Source: Triparma columacea (taxonomy: Eukaryota; Sar; Bolidophyceae; Parmales; Triparmaceae). From it: a stretch of DNA of 36,875 nucleotides. Under the pieces are notes generated by a model. It searched no databases, had not been told where the DNA came from, and was given only the letters and a program-made list of their open reading frames with translations. Below are positions 9,366 through 19,613 of this stretch, piece by piece; positions within the stretch are counted from its first letter, which is position 1, and each line of letters starts with the position of its first letter. The position numbers and the translations under genes are program-made. The stretch spans positions 5,774 to 42,648 of the forward strand of contig BRYA01000645.1 of NCBI GenBank assembly GCA_030267965.1, given 5' to 3'.

Positions 9366-9852
9366 TGGCTTCTGAGGGGTTAACGATGGGGATGGTGTGT
9401 TTAGGGGTGAGGAAATAATGATTGTGTTGTGTTGTGAGAGCGGTTGAATGTTTGAGAGACTTGTTCTATGGAGCTATTTGTGTACGATTGAGGGGTAAAT
9501 ATGTATTTTCTGGGAGTTTATTTGCATAAGAGTGCATAACTAACCTATTTGAAGCGTATAATTGATTTTAGAGTATTTTGGAAGGGTTTCGCATTGAGGG
9601 GAAAAGATCGGAAAGAAAGTTGGTAGAAAACCAGAAGTGAGGCATCAGGAATATTGTCTACTAATCATCCCGTTGCTCCATTATAGGTTCTTACTATAGT
9701 TTCATATTGGCTGTATTGTCTCCATTATCTCCAAATTATCTTCCAAACACCCTCCTATTAGCTTCATTGTTGCACCACTACGCACCTCCCCCCTCGTCAG
9801 TACATATATAAACACATATACACACCACATACACAACACACATATATCTCCA
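9366..9852. other. Divergent intergenic region (LYR-AlgH / PrsW-like)
   Basis: 487 bp, AT-richer than the neighbouring genes. It carries a TATA-like site for the plus-strand gene and a CA/TA-rich leader at 9800-9852. No coding or RNA gene seen. Confidence 0.55.
9805..9812 (+). promoter_or_regulatory. TATA-like box of the PrsW-like gene
   Basis: TATATAAA, 40 bp upstream of the ATG at 9853. The spacing suits a core promoter with a short leader. Confidence 0.5.
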
Positions 9853-11907
9853 ATGCCTCGCCATGTCTCCTTCTCCTCCTCGCCCCCCCCAGTATCCACC
9901 GTCCTCCTCCCCTATGAGATCTCAGAATGCTCCTCCCCCTCCTCCTCCTCTTCCCTCCCGGACCACCCCTCTAGCCCTAGATCATCCCTCCAAACCCCCC
10001 GATCCTCCCCCCAATCCCCCTCCTCCCTTCCCCCCCCCCCTNNNNNNNNNNNNNNNNNNNNNNNNNNNNNNNNNNNNNNNNNNNNNNNNNNNNNNCCCCC
10101 CCCCGCCAGATACAACGGTTTCACCACCCCCATGGTATCCCTCAACGACCTGGAGCCCGTCCTCTGCTCAGCTGTATGCCCTGTGCTTGTGGAGGGGAGG
10201 ACGCACGCTACTGTGGCGGGGAGGGAGCAGGGGAGGAAGCTTATAATCTACAACTCCTTCCTAATCCTTACCGCAGTCTTCCTATTTGCGGCCCCGGTCC
10301 CCTTCATCCCCCGCCTAGTCACCCAGCTCCTGTCGATCGCTATCCTTCTCCTCTACTGTTGGATGAGGAAGATCAGGCGGCAGGCGATATTAGAGGCTTG
10401 GTCGGACAAGGCCCCGACGACGCACAACTACTCCCCCCACCCCCTCCTACGCTCCCTCCATACCTCCTTAACCCACAACCTTTTCTGCCCTTTCATCCCT
10501 CGAGACGATGTCGTCTTAACCATCACACCAAACAACACCCAAACCAACCGACCACTAACGTCAACGTCGTCAGGATCGTCTCGACATAAATGTTTCAACG
10601 TATGTTACTTCAACCCTTTCGGCACATGCGCCCTCGCACAAGAGAGCCGTCACGTATCCGACATGACTCTCTCACCAACCCCCGACAACCATCTCGATTA
10701 CTTCACCCACGAGCCTTTTTCACGCTTCCAGAAACGGCACTGGTACCTGAGAAGGAACAACCAACGCTCGCTTGTACAACACGTGGCGGCGCTATCGCAG
10801 TGCAGCAGGTTGCTACTACTTGGAGCCACAATTACCTTACCTACTCTAATCCTCTTCTCCAGTGTCGGGGGTAGGACCCGTTCGTTAGTTCTATCGTCCC
10901 TCGTCCTCCTCCAGCCCCTGCTTATACTATGGGCAACGCAGTGGAGGACTAGGAGGTTCGACGTTAGCCTCGACGCCGTCGTCAAGCTCTTCATGACTGG
11001 CTTCTTTATTTGTGGCACTGTGGGGCTAGGAACGGAAACGATACTACATGTGTACCTTAACTACATCTTCAAACACTTCAAAGACGGACCTACGACACAC
11101 CTCGTCGCAATGTCCCTCTTCTCCTTCCTACTCGCGTCCCTAATCTCCGAGACGTTGAAATACTACTGCGTAATAATGACCAGACTTCCCTGTCCAATCC
11201 CAGAGAACGAGATCCCCAAGATCTCAAAGAGCCGTCGCGCCAAAGCTTGCACAACGTACTTCACATGCGTAGCACTAGGCTTCAGTACATTCGAGAACCT
11301 CCTAATCACCTTTTCACCCTCCTCCTCCAACTCATCTGTGAAGCTGTTCGCTCTATGCGTTAGGTTAGCGATGCCAATCCAAGTTCTCTCTAGTTTCATC
11401 GTCTCCATCCACGTCGCTAGGGAGGACATAGACACGCCTTCTTTCGTAGGTATACACACGGGGGTTGTAAAATTAAAGAGAGGGGAGAAGAGGAGGGAGG
11501 GTGAATTAAACGGAGTTGAGAACGAACGGACCTTATGCGAGCACGCGAGGAGCACATGGGAGAAGATTAAACACTCCTTTCTCATACACGGGACCTTCGA
11601 CTTTGTCCTCATTGGCCTCGGATACATCATAGCCGACCGTTCTCCAAACTTTGACGTTGAGGTCAGGTCCAATTACTCGTTTGACTCTCTCAGCACCCTC
11701 AACGACGTCGGAACGGCCGTGGTATTATGCTGCGGAGCCGCTGTTATGGGGCTAGGCTTCATATACTACGCGGTAATAGCGAAGAGGCTGGAAAGGAGGA
11801 TTAAACAAAAGGAATTTCCGCTGCTAGGGAGGAACGAGACAAGGGGGAGGGGGAGGGGGGACAGCATGGAAGAGGAAGATATGGAGATGGCGGGGAGGGC
11901 AGTTTGA
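9853..11907 (+). CDS. PrsW-like multi-pass membrane protein (putative intramembrane protease)
   Basis: One exon of 684 codons, including 18 from a 54-N gap. The N terminus is Ser/Pro-rich and low in complexity. About eight to nine hydrophobic segments follow. Motifs match the PrsW family in order: SETLKYY (E433; family EExxK, first Glu replaced by Ser), GFSTFEN (E481, N482), a His after a membrane helix (IHVAR, H520) and HGTFDF (H579, D583). PrsW-type proteins are membrane proteases; bacterial PrsW cleaves an anti-sigma factor. A Cys-containing insert, FNPFGTCALAQESRHV at about residues 253-268, recalls the CALxQExRE motif of PLAC8-type proteins. The gap and poly-C context make the length of the N-terminal Pro tract uncertain. 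Protease activity is inferred from motifs only. Confidence 0.72.
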   Translation: MPRHVSFSSSPPPVSTVLLPYEISECSSPSSSSSLPDHPSSPRSSLQTPRSSPQSPSSLPPPPXXXXXXXXXXXXXXXXXXPPPARYNGFTTPMVSLNDLEPVLCSAVCPVLVEGRTHATVAGREQGRKLIIYNSFLILTAVFLFAAPVPFIPRLVTQLLSIAILLLYCWMRKIRRQAILEAWSDKAPTTHNYSPHPLLRSLHTSLTHNLFCPFIPRDDVVLTITPNNTQTNRPLTSTSSGSSRHKCFNVCYFNPFGTCALAQESRHVSDMTLSPTPDNHLDYFTHEPFSRFQKRHWYLRRNNQRSLVQHVAALSQCSRLLLLGATITLPTLILFSSVGGRTRSLVLSSLVLLQPLLILWATQWRTRRFDVSLDAVVKLFMTGFFICGTVGLGTETILHVYLNYIFKHFKDGPTTHLVAMSLFSFLLASLISETLKYYCVIMTRLPCPIPENEIPKISKSRRAKACTTYFTCVALGFSTFENLLITFSPSSSNSSVKLFALCVRLAMPIQVLSSFIVSIHVAREDIDTPSFVGIHTGVVKLKRGEKRREGELNGVENERTLCEHARSTWEKIKHSFLIHGTFDFVLIGLGYIIADRSPNFDVEVRSNYSFDSLSTLNDVGTAVVLCCGAAVMGLGFIYYAVIAKRLERRIKQKEFPLLGRNETRGRGRGDSMEEEDMEMAGRAV
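10042..10095. other. Assembly gap (54 N) in a poly-C tract
   Basis: The gap is flanked on both sides by C runs inside a polyproline-coding stretch of the PrsW-like gene. Its length is a multiple of three and keeps the frame, but the true length is unknown. Confidence 0.95.
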
Positions 11908-11959
11908 GGACACATTTAAGTGTACTACTTATTATGTTTGTTGTAGACCGAAACATATA

Positions 11960-13025
11960 CTATTTAAGCCGCTCCACTTCCAAGATGAGAGCTTGGTCAA
12001 ACCTCTGAGCTAGCCTCCTCCCCTTCTCGTACCCAGGTGGAAACGGCGTCAGCGTCCTATCAAAGCATTTTTCCTGATCAACAATTTCCGCCGTCGGTAC
12101 AATAACGTAGTCCGTTTTAACGTCTCCCCCAGCCCCCGAACCGCCGGGACCACCGTCGCAACTTAGGCTCGCCTTCCTCCAACCCATCTGGGGGAGGACT
12201 TGGAGACGACGGACCTCGTGAACCTTCATACCGACGACTCCTAAGCGGAGGGCTGGAATCACACCTAAGTCGGAAGTGGAGAAGTCGAAGCTAGCGTTCG
12301 GCTGATAAGGGGAGTGGAGTTTTTGGGTATGGGGGTGTTTTGCGGGTTTTGGGTACGGGTCAGGGTGAGATGCCCTCGTAATATCCTCTCTTTACGAACC
12401 AATCCTCGCCACTTACCTTCTCGTCATCCTCCAGCATGTACCCTGTGCTGAAGACGCTGGTCCCCTGCCCGCTCAGCCCATCCGCGCTCCTCTTCCCCGC
12501 CTTGAGGACGTTGAACCTCACGCTCGTCGAAGCCCCTTCAGCGAGACCCTCAGAATCATCGGAACCGGGCTGAAGCCTTATAAAACGAACCTTACCCTGA
12601 GAGAAAACCTCAACCTGAGGGGCATCTTCTAAAGCCTCCCGTTCCTGCTTCTCACGCTGCTCCAAGCACTGCGGTGATGGTGGTGAGAATCACAGCAGTA
12701 GGTGTAAGGTCGGGAGCACATCCCTTGCTCCGGCGCTCTTAGTTCGTCGCTGATCTCTTCCCCTCCCATCCCTTCCTCTCACCTCGTCAATAGTCTTGCA
12801 GGATTTCTCACCACCTCCCACCTTCTTCTTCGGCGGAGGTGGTAGAGCACCGGGGACAAGAGCAGTCGCTGGGAATGGCGACACCCCAACAAGAAACGGA
12901 AAGCCAAATAAAGGGGCCCTAAGAACAGCTCGTCGCCCAAAAGGCTGAGGTGGTGTCGGGGTATATGGAGTGGACGGGGAGATTGAGAGAACAAGAAAAG
13001 CAAAGAGGGTGTGATAAGACAACAT
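11960..13025 (-). CDS. Thylakoid-lumen FKBP-type peptidyl-prolyl isomerase (1)
   Basis: Three exons, 13025-12783, 12668-12417 and 12301-11960, all joined in phase 0, encode 278 residues. Residues 1-20 form an ER-type signal. Residues about 29-60 hold a twin-arginine lumen signal (GRRAVL, hydrophobic core, FPATA), so the route is ER, plastid, then thylakoid lumen. The FKBP core is visible as SVRFNVLKAG early, and FDFSTSDLGVIPALRLGVVGM followed by KVHEVRRLQVLPQMGW late; a Gly-rich insert (GGPGGSGAGGD) breaks the C-terminal strand region. The domain is diverged and several active-site aromatics of classic FKBP12 are not evident, so isomerase activity is uncertain. It starts 105 bp from a second lumenal FKBP gene on the other strand and ends 52 bp from the PrsW-like gene. 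Confidence 0.78.
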
Positions 13026-13130
13026 CACGATAGGTCACTGACTTAATGGGGCAAAATACGTCAAGAGGATGGGGTTTGCTTCTATGACATACTTGCAGGT
13101 AGAAGAGGACAAACAAAATCCTTTTAAAAA
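13026..13130. promoter_or_regulatory. Shared divergent promoter of two lumenal FKBP genes
   Basis: Only 105 bp separate the two start codons. Both genes encode lumenal FKBPs, so co-expression from a bidirectional promoter is likely. No clear TATA motif is seen. This is inference from spacing. Confidence 0.5.
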
Positions 13131-13973
13131 ATGATATTTACGACATCAATATGGACTTTTGTGCTCCTCGCCATGACTAACTTACCTATATCATCAGCTT
13201 TCGTTAGTAATCATGTCAATCATCAACTAAGAGCCCAAAACAAAGACCACCTCAATCTCTCAGCTGTAAACAGAAGGGAAGTATTTGATGCTGCTTTAAG
13301 TATCGCAGGCGCTGGCGTCCTCACAGGCTTCCCATCTGCTTCGTTCGCTGGAACTCCTGCTGCGACCTCGAGCTTGCAATCGTACCCTGATTTCACCAGA
13401 TGTCCCTCGGGGATCCAGATAAAGGATGTCGCTGCTGGGGTTGACGGTGCCCCAGAGGCAAAGAATGGGGATAGGGTCGTGTTTGAGTGGAGCGGTTATA
13501 CCATCGGCTATTTCGGGCGGCCCTTCCAGGCCAAGGGAGGACCGACTGGAGGGGCCTTTGACAAGGACACCGATTATGAGAGGACGACGATAGGGAGCGG
13601 AGCCATGGTGAAGGGATTGGAGGAGGCCTTGATTGGCATGAAGCAGGGACAAATTAGGTAGGAAAAACGCGGAGGGACGAACCTTGCGATGACCCTAATT
13701 TATTTCACACTTTATGCTCAATTACAACTAACACCATTTCAATTCCTCCCATCGTTTCGTAGGCAAATAATCGTCCCAGACGGCCCTCTCAGCTATCCCT
13801 CCAGCGATTACCCCCACGACGTAGTTGGACCTAAGCCTAGCACCTTCAGCGGTCAGCGTGCTCTCAATTTCGTCCTCCAGAACGAGGCCGGGACTATTGA
13901 CAAGACGCTCCTTTTTAACGTCAAGGTGGTGCGTGTGGACGTTGGAGGGGTCGTTGACAAGCAACGTCGATGA
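13131..13973 (+). CDS. Thylakoid-lumen FKBP-type peptidyl-prolyl isomerase (2)
   Basis: Two exons, 13131-13657 and 13763-13973, with a 105-nt intron, encode 245 residues. The presequence is bipartite: a hydrophobic ER signal ending ISSAF (Phe at the ASAF-type cleavage site), then a twin-arginine lumen signal (NRREVFDAALSIAGAGVLTG, ending ASFAG). The FKBP domain follows: GDRVVFEWSGYTIGYFG, the AFDKDTDYERTTIGSGAMVKG block, then LEEALIGMKQGQIRQIIVP and LLFNVKVVRVD at the end. The segment PKPSTFSGQRALNFVLQN followed by IDKTLLF is typical of plant and algal lumenal FKBPs. These proteins assist folding or assembly of photosynthetic complexes in the lumen. Confidence 0.9.
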
Positions 13974-14063
13974 GAGAGGGGAGGTATAGGTAATTCAATT
14001 GAAATGATTGTGAAAGAAGATACAAAAATTGTGTAAATTTCACTTACAACGCTCTCCCCCTCA

Positions 14064-14926
14064 CTAATTGAAAAGGCCTTGAAAGTACCCCCTCCTCTTG
14101 GCCTCCGCCGCCTTTCCCTCGCATCCGTCCTCCGCAGAAAGCCAGAAATCCTTCTTCTCATCGTAGTGCAAGTAAAACCTATGGTTCAAGCCAAAAGCCT
14201 CTCCGCCGTAGTTCTCCTTGATGCCCTCCACGCCCTCTGCCTCCCACTCGTCAGCTTTGCGCCACTTCCGCCCACTATCATGTCCCCAGCCGTCGTAACC
14301 TGATATCTCACCGGAGGTCCAACCTTCAGGGTCATCTGACGAATCACTCAGCTCCAAGACGAACCCGCGACCTCCAGCAGCGTCTGGGACCGAGCGGATC
14401 TCCCGGCCGTGGAAGTAGCGGACATTGTCGGCGGTAGCTGACTTCTCGTAGCCGGGGGTCTTGTCCATGGTGGAAAAGGCAGCATCGTGGACAACAGGCT
14501 GCAAGCAGAGAGCGAAATTGACAAGCGAGGGTGAGTTAGTAGGTCAAGAAAAGAAACGATGCGGAAGGCAAGGATAGTTTCCCTCACCTGCTCGCCGTCA
14601 TCCCCTCCAGCGACACGGACCAGGCGATCGCGCAGTTTCTTAGTTAGACGGAACTGGAACATCATGCCACCACAGAAATCGAAGGTGCCTTTATTGTCGT
14701 GCAGGTCGACGAGATATTTCGCGATATTTTGGCCATAAGCCTCATCCCTCGTTGTGGGATCGTAGAACATAGACGGGCAATGGTCAGAGCCCTGGGCAGA
14801 GACCACTGAAGAGTGCATCGTGCTGGCGACTTGGTCACAAGTTTTCCCCTTTAACGGAACAAACGAAGCCGTTGGTACAAGGAGAATCGTTACGAGGAGG
14901 AAAAACAAGGCGACACCGAATTTCAT
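14064..14926 (-). CDS. Unknown protein with signal peptide, possibly plastid-targeted
   Basis: Two exons, 14926-14588 and 14498-14064, with an 89-nt intron in phase 0 (GAGCAG|GTGAGG, CTTGCAG), encode 257 residues. The start MKFGVALFFLLVTILLV is a clear signal sequence ending TASFVP, which could be an ASAF-like plastid site. The mature part is soluble and rich in Asp, Gly and Trp: FDFCGGMMFQFRLTKKL, FHGREIRSVPDAAGGRGFV, YDGWGHDSGRKWRK and LNHRFYLHYDEKKDFWLSAE. Cysteines could form a disulfide. I do not recognise the family. It starts 82 bp from MSH6 on the other strand, so the pair probably shares a promoter, and it ends 90 bp from FKBP 2. Confidence 0.75.
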
Positions 14927-15008
14927 GAACCTTGAGTCGAATATTGTCTCTTCACCTTGGGGTGAGATTTTTCCCCTCTTTCCTCTCCCCTTAAATCTCC
15001 CCTCTCCG
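14927..15008. promoter_or_regulatory. Shared divergent promoter (unknown secreted protein / MSH6)
   Basis: Only 82 bp lie between the two start codons, with no other sequence available for either core promoter. Bidirectional use is inferred from spacing. Confidence 0.45.
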
Positions 15009-18000
15009 ATGCCTAAGCAGCAAAGTCTGTTCTCGTTCTTCGGACAGGCGTCAGCGGGTTCGAAGAAACCCAAGGCTACTAAACAAGTTGCCGCTAAGCC
15101 ACAGGGTGAGGATTTTTGCCATTCCTTCTTTGGGGCGGGAGCCGGGGGGAGGGGAACACTGCCTCATATCTCACCCAATATCACCCCCTTCGCAACTTCT
15201 TTAGCTACCAAGGTGGCCTCTCAGGCTAATAAGCTCGCTGTCCCTGAGTCACAGGCCAAGAGTACGCCTGTCCCTTCTTCTTCCACCTCTTCTACTCCCT
15301 CCGCTAACCACCCTGTCAAGGTGAGAGGAGGAACACACGATACACCCCACCCGACCCCTCGAGCTAACCTGACACTCCCCACTCACCACAACCTCTAGGT
15401 CGGCGACGAGATCTCTATCTATTACGCTCAAGATAAAAAATACTATGGCTGCACTGTGGACTCCTTCTCGGGCAGCGGCATTGTGGTGACTTACCCTGAC
15501 GGCCAGAGCGAGCGCGTCGATTTGTCCACTACCAAATGGAAGTTCAGTAACGTCATGGACGAGGGGGAGGAGGACGAGGCTGAGTTTGATGATGATGCTT
15601 CCGAAGACTCCTTCGCTCCCAAGGCTGCTGACGATGAGTCTGAGGAGGACGACTGGCTCGCGGACTCCGATGAAGAGGAGGGGGACGAGATGGACTTTGA
15701 TGAGGACGAGGAGGATATCGCCGAGTCCCCTCAGAAGAAGAGGAGGATCTCGAAGAAGTCTGCCATGCCCGCTAAGGCCTCCAAGAAGGCCCCTCAGTCG
15801 AAGGTGTCCTTCAGCCCTGACTACGAGGGTCCTTCCCGTTCCTCCACTGGCAGCGCGAGCGAGCTCGCAAAGTTCACGCTAACCATGGAGAACGCCACCG
15901 TGACCCCTTCCAAGGGCGCCTCCTCCTCTTCCTCCTCTTCTCGTTCTTCCCCTCCCCTCCCCGTAACCTCCTCCTCCGAGCGTGTCATGTTCGTGGAAGG
16001 TGAGCTCAACCCCATGGGCTCTCACCTGCACAACCACCTCCCCTTCCTGTGGCCTGAGAACCTCAGGGACGCCGCGGGCGTCAAGTACGGACACCCCGAC
16101 TACAACCCCCGTACTCTCAAGTGGAGCGAGAAGGACCTCGCCAAGGTCATGGCCGGCAAGCTCACAGACGCCAAACGCCAGTGGTGGGAGATCAAGGCTC
16201 AGTACTTCGACACCGTGCTCCTCTTCAAGACTGGGAAGTTCTACGAGATGTTCCACATGGACTCGGACATCGCCGTGGAGCACCTGGGGTTCAACCACAT
16301 GAAGGGAGCGGAGGGACACGCGGGAGCGCCTGAGGCCGCTTACGGAACCGTATGTAAGAAACTGGTGAACGCGGGTTTCAAGGTGGCCAGGGTCGAGCAA
16401 ACGGAGACCCCCGCTGAACTCGCCTTAAGAAAGAAGAAAACCCCCAAGGGACAGAAGAAACCCGGAGTCGTGAACCGCGAGGTCTGCTCCGTCACAACCA
16501 TTGGAACGAGGACCTACTGCTTCCTCGACGATGACAAGATATTCGAGAAGATGACGGCCTCCTCGGCGAACGTTCCCGGCCCTCTCCTGGTCGTGAAGGA
16601 GGTCCTCCTTCCCCCCCCCGCCCAGTCCTCCTCTTCAGACGACTCCGCCCCCCCCCCCGCCTGCTGCGAGTACGGCATTGCCCTCGTCGACGCCGTCAAC
16701 GGTACCGTCACTCTCGGCCAGTTCGCCGACGACAAGCTCCGCTCCCGCCTCAAGACCCTTCTAGCCACCGCCATGCCCTCAGAGGCCGTGATCCACACCC
16801 ACTCTTCCGCAGACCTTCTTACCATGATTAAGAACACCTGCGGTGCGGTCTCCGTGGAGTTCGTTAACTCCAAGGAGACCCTTCCCAAGAGCACTGCCGT
16901 CCGTAAAGATGACAGGGCGTTCATGGACAGGGCCGGCGTCTTCGACCCCTGGAGCAGGGACGGATGCGTGGCCGAAATGAAGCGGAAGTCGTACTTCCCT
17001 CGCTCGTCGAAGGAGGCCGGGGCCGAGGAGACAATGGGGCGCTGGCCTGAGGTCCTCAAGGCCTGCATCGAGGGAGGAGCCGATATGGCCATCGGGGCCT
17101 TGGGAGCAGGAATATTCTACCTGCAGCGAGCCCTCGTCGACTTCGAGATAATGAGCATGGCTGAAATTCGTGCCTACGTCCCCCCCACGACCACCGGTGC
17201 CGACGTCGAGGCGACGAGCAACAAGGGTGGCAACGATGTCATCGGGAACCTTTCCAAGCAGAGGGAGGGAGAAGAGGATGGTGTGGAGAACAACGCCGCG
17301 ATAGGCGAGGTCGAGCACATGGCCATCGACGGCATCACCCTCGAGAACCTTGAGCTCCTCGTCAACTTGACCGACGGCAAGGCCAAAGGCAGTTTGTGGA
17401 GCAAACTCAGCCGTACTAGGACGCCCCACGGGACCAGGCTCCTCAAGGGATGGCTTCTTCGCCCCCTCTTCAGAAAGGAAGACATTGAGAGGCGCGCCAA
17501 CGCGGTGGAGGAGCTCGCGTCAGGTACCGCCGCTCTTGCCATGACGGAGGCGAGGCATCTTCTCAACAAGGTTGGAGACCTCGAGCGGCTCCTCTCCCGT
17601 GTCCATTCAATGGGATCCGTCGAGCCGGGCCACCCTTCTAACAGACAGGTCCTCTACGAGGGCAAGACCCACACCAAAAGGAAAGTCAAGGTGAGATATT
17701 AATCTACCCACAACTATCCACATCGGCGACGAAATGTCGTGGCAATTCTAACTCGTCAACGCTACCTTTTCGCAGGACTTCTCTAACCTCCTTGCCGGCC
17801 TCGAGATGGTTAAGAAGGTGGGATCCGCCTTTGTCGATACGGACATTGAGTCCCCTCTCCTCAAGAAGATCACCAAGGGGGCGGATCAGGGGGGCGCATT
17901 TCCCGATATGAAGGAGAAGCTCCAGTGGTTCTCCAACAACTTCGACAAGGAGAAGGCCCGTGATGGGAAGTTCACACCCGTCCCCGGCATGGACGAAGAG

Positions 18001-19376
18001 TACGATGCCGCTGTGGCCGAGATCGAAGACTGTAAGACTGCGCTTATGGGCCTGAAGGACCAATATTGCGCCGAAATTCCCGGAGCTCGTGGACACTTCA
18101 AGTACATCAACAACATAAAGCCTGACAGCAAGGACAAATATTTGATTGAGCTCCCGGTGAGCGTCAAGGTTGGGAGTGGTTTCGTCGTCAAGGGGAAGAG
18201 AGGGAGCGGCACCAAGCAGGTGAACAAGTACTACACGAGAGAGGTAGAGGAGATCGTGAGCACCCTGAACGATGCCTACGACAAGGAGGCTGAGGGAAGG
18301 TGAGAAAGTTTTGCGAGAGACCAAGAGCTCGAGGCCAAGAAAGCAATCAAGACCTCCCCCCTAACACAACCCTTTCCTCGATGCGTTTCACTTTTTATCG
18401 CAGGGCGCGTGGCCTTGCCGCCATCTTCCGCAAGTTTGACTCCTACCGTGCCCTGTGGAGCACCGCTGTCCAGGTCACAGCAATGCTCGACGCCCTCTCC
18501 TCCCTCGCAGAAGTCTCCGGACAGCCCGGTTGGTCTCGCCCCACCATCATCGACCCCAAGGAGGACAATACAGGATGCATTCTTGTGGAAGGAGGCGTCC
18601 ATCCCTGTGTCGACACCACCCATTCCGGAGATGACTTCGTCCCAAATGACCTAGCTATCGGCGGCGTGAAACCCCGGGTTCTACTTCTCAGTGGACCCAA
18701 CATGGGCGGTAAATCTACGCTGCTGAGGCAGACCTGTCTCATCAGTATCCTCGCCCAGATGGGCTGCTTCGTCCCCGCCACCGCCGCTAAGGTCTGCCCC
18801 GTCGACCGGATCTTCACCAGGCTCGGCGCTAGCGACAAGCTCCTCGCCGGCCAGTCCACCTTCTTCGTCGAGCTTTCCGAGACCGCGGCTGCCCTTCGCG
18901 GGGCCACGAGCCGCTCCCTCGTAATCATGGACGAGCTCGGGAGGGGAACTTCCACCTTTGACGGCACTGCCATTGCCCACGCTGTCGTCAAGAGTCTCGT
19001 CGAGGACTGCAAGTGCCTCACCATGTTCGCCACCCACTACCATTCCCTCCTCGCCGACTGGGAGGGGGAGGACCAGGTGAGGCTCGGACACATGAAGTGC
19101 CTTGTCGAAGATGAGAGCAACATTACGTTTTTGTACCAGCTTGGAGACGGCCCTTGCCCGAAATCCTTCGGTATCAATGTCGCAAGACTAGCAGGCTTGT
19201 CAGAGGATATTCTCAAGATCGCCGCCGAGAGGTCTGCAGCCTTTGCCAAGGAGATGGCGTGCGGGGAGGAGGACGAGGAGGAGGGGAGGGAGAGGATGGA
19301 CCTTGTGAGGAAGATCAAGGAAGCCACTGAGGGGGGGGATGTGGAAGCCTTGGAGGGGATTGTCGAGGGCTTGTAA
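15009..19376 (+). CDS. MSH6: DNA mismatch repair protein MSH6 (MutS homologue)
   Basis: Five exons agree in phase: 15009-15105, 15205-15320, 15399-17690, 17776-18299 and 18404-19376 (1333 residues; human MSH6 has 1360). MSH6 pairs with MSH2 in the nucleus (MutS-alpha) and recognises mismatches and small loops. Motifs: an N-terminal PCNA-binding PIP box, Q4-x-x-L7-x-x-F10-F11; a Tudor-like domain at about 72-118 (VGDEISIYYAQDKKYYG), as in plant MSH6; an acidic and Lys/Arg-rich linker; the mismatch-reading Phe-x-Glu at F352/E354 (GKFYEMF); the lever and clamp regions; Walker A GPNMGGKST (1107-1115); Walker B with signature, DELGRGTSTFDGTA (from 1186); and ATHYHSLL. The catalytic core is intact. 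Confidence 0.97.
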
Positions 19377-19613
19377 CACGTTGATACAAAACGAAAAGAT
19401 GAATTAGCTAGAGAGATTTTCGAAGCCTTTTGTAACAAACAGAGCAGTTTTGGCGGGAGGATTTTTTTTTGAAAGGAACGTGCAAGCAGGGACAGGGGAC
19501 GCTAACAACAAAACGTGGCTCCTTTAATTTCGGGTTGACAATTTTGGAAGATTTGATGGAATACACATACAAAAATCGACAAATTCTTTTTTTTTGTTTC
19601 TAAGGCTCTCCAT

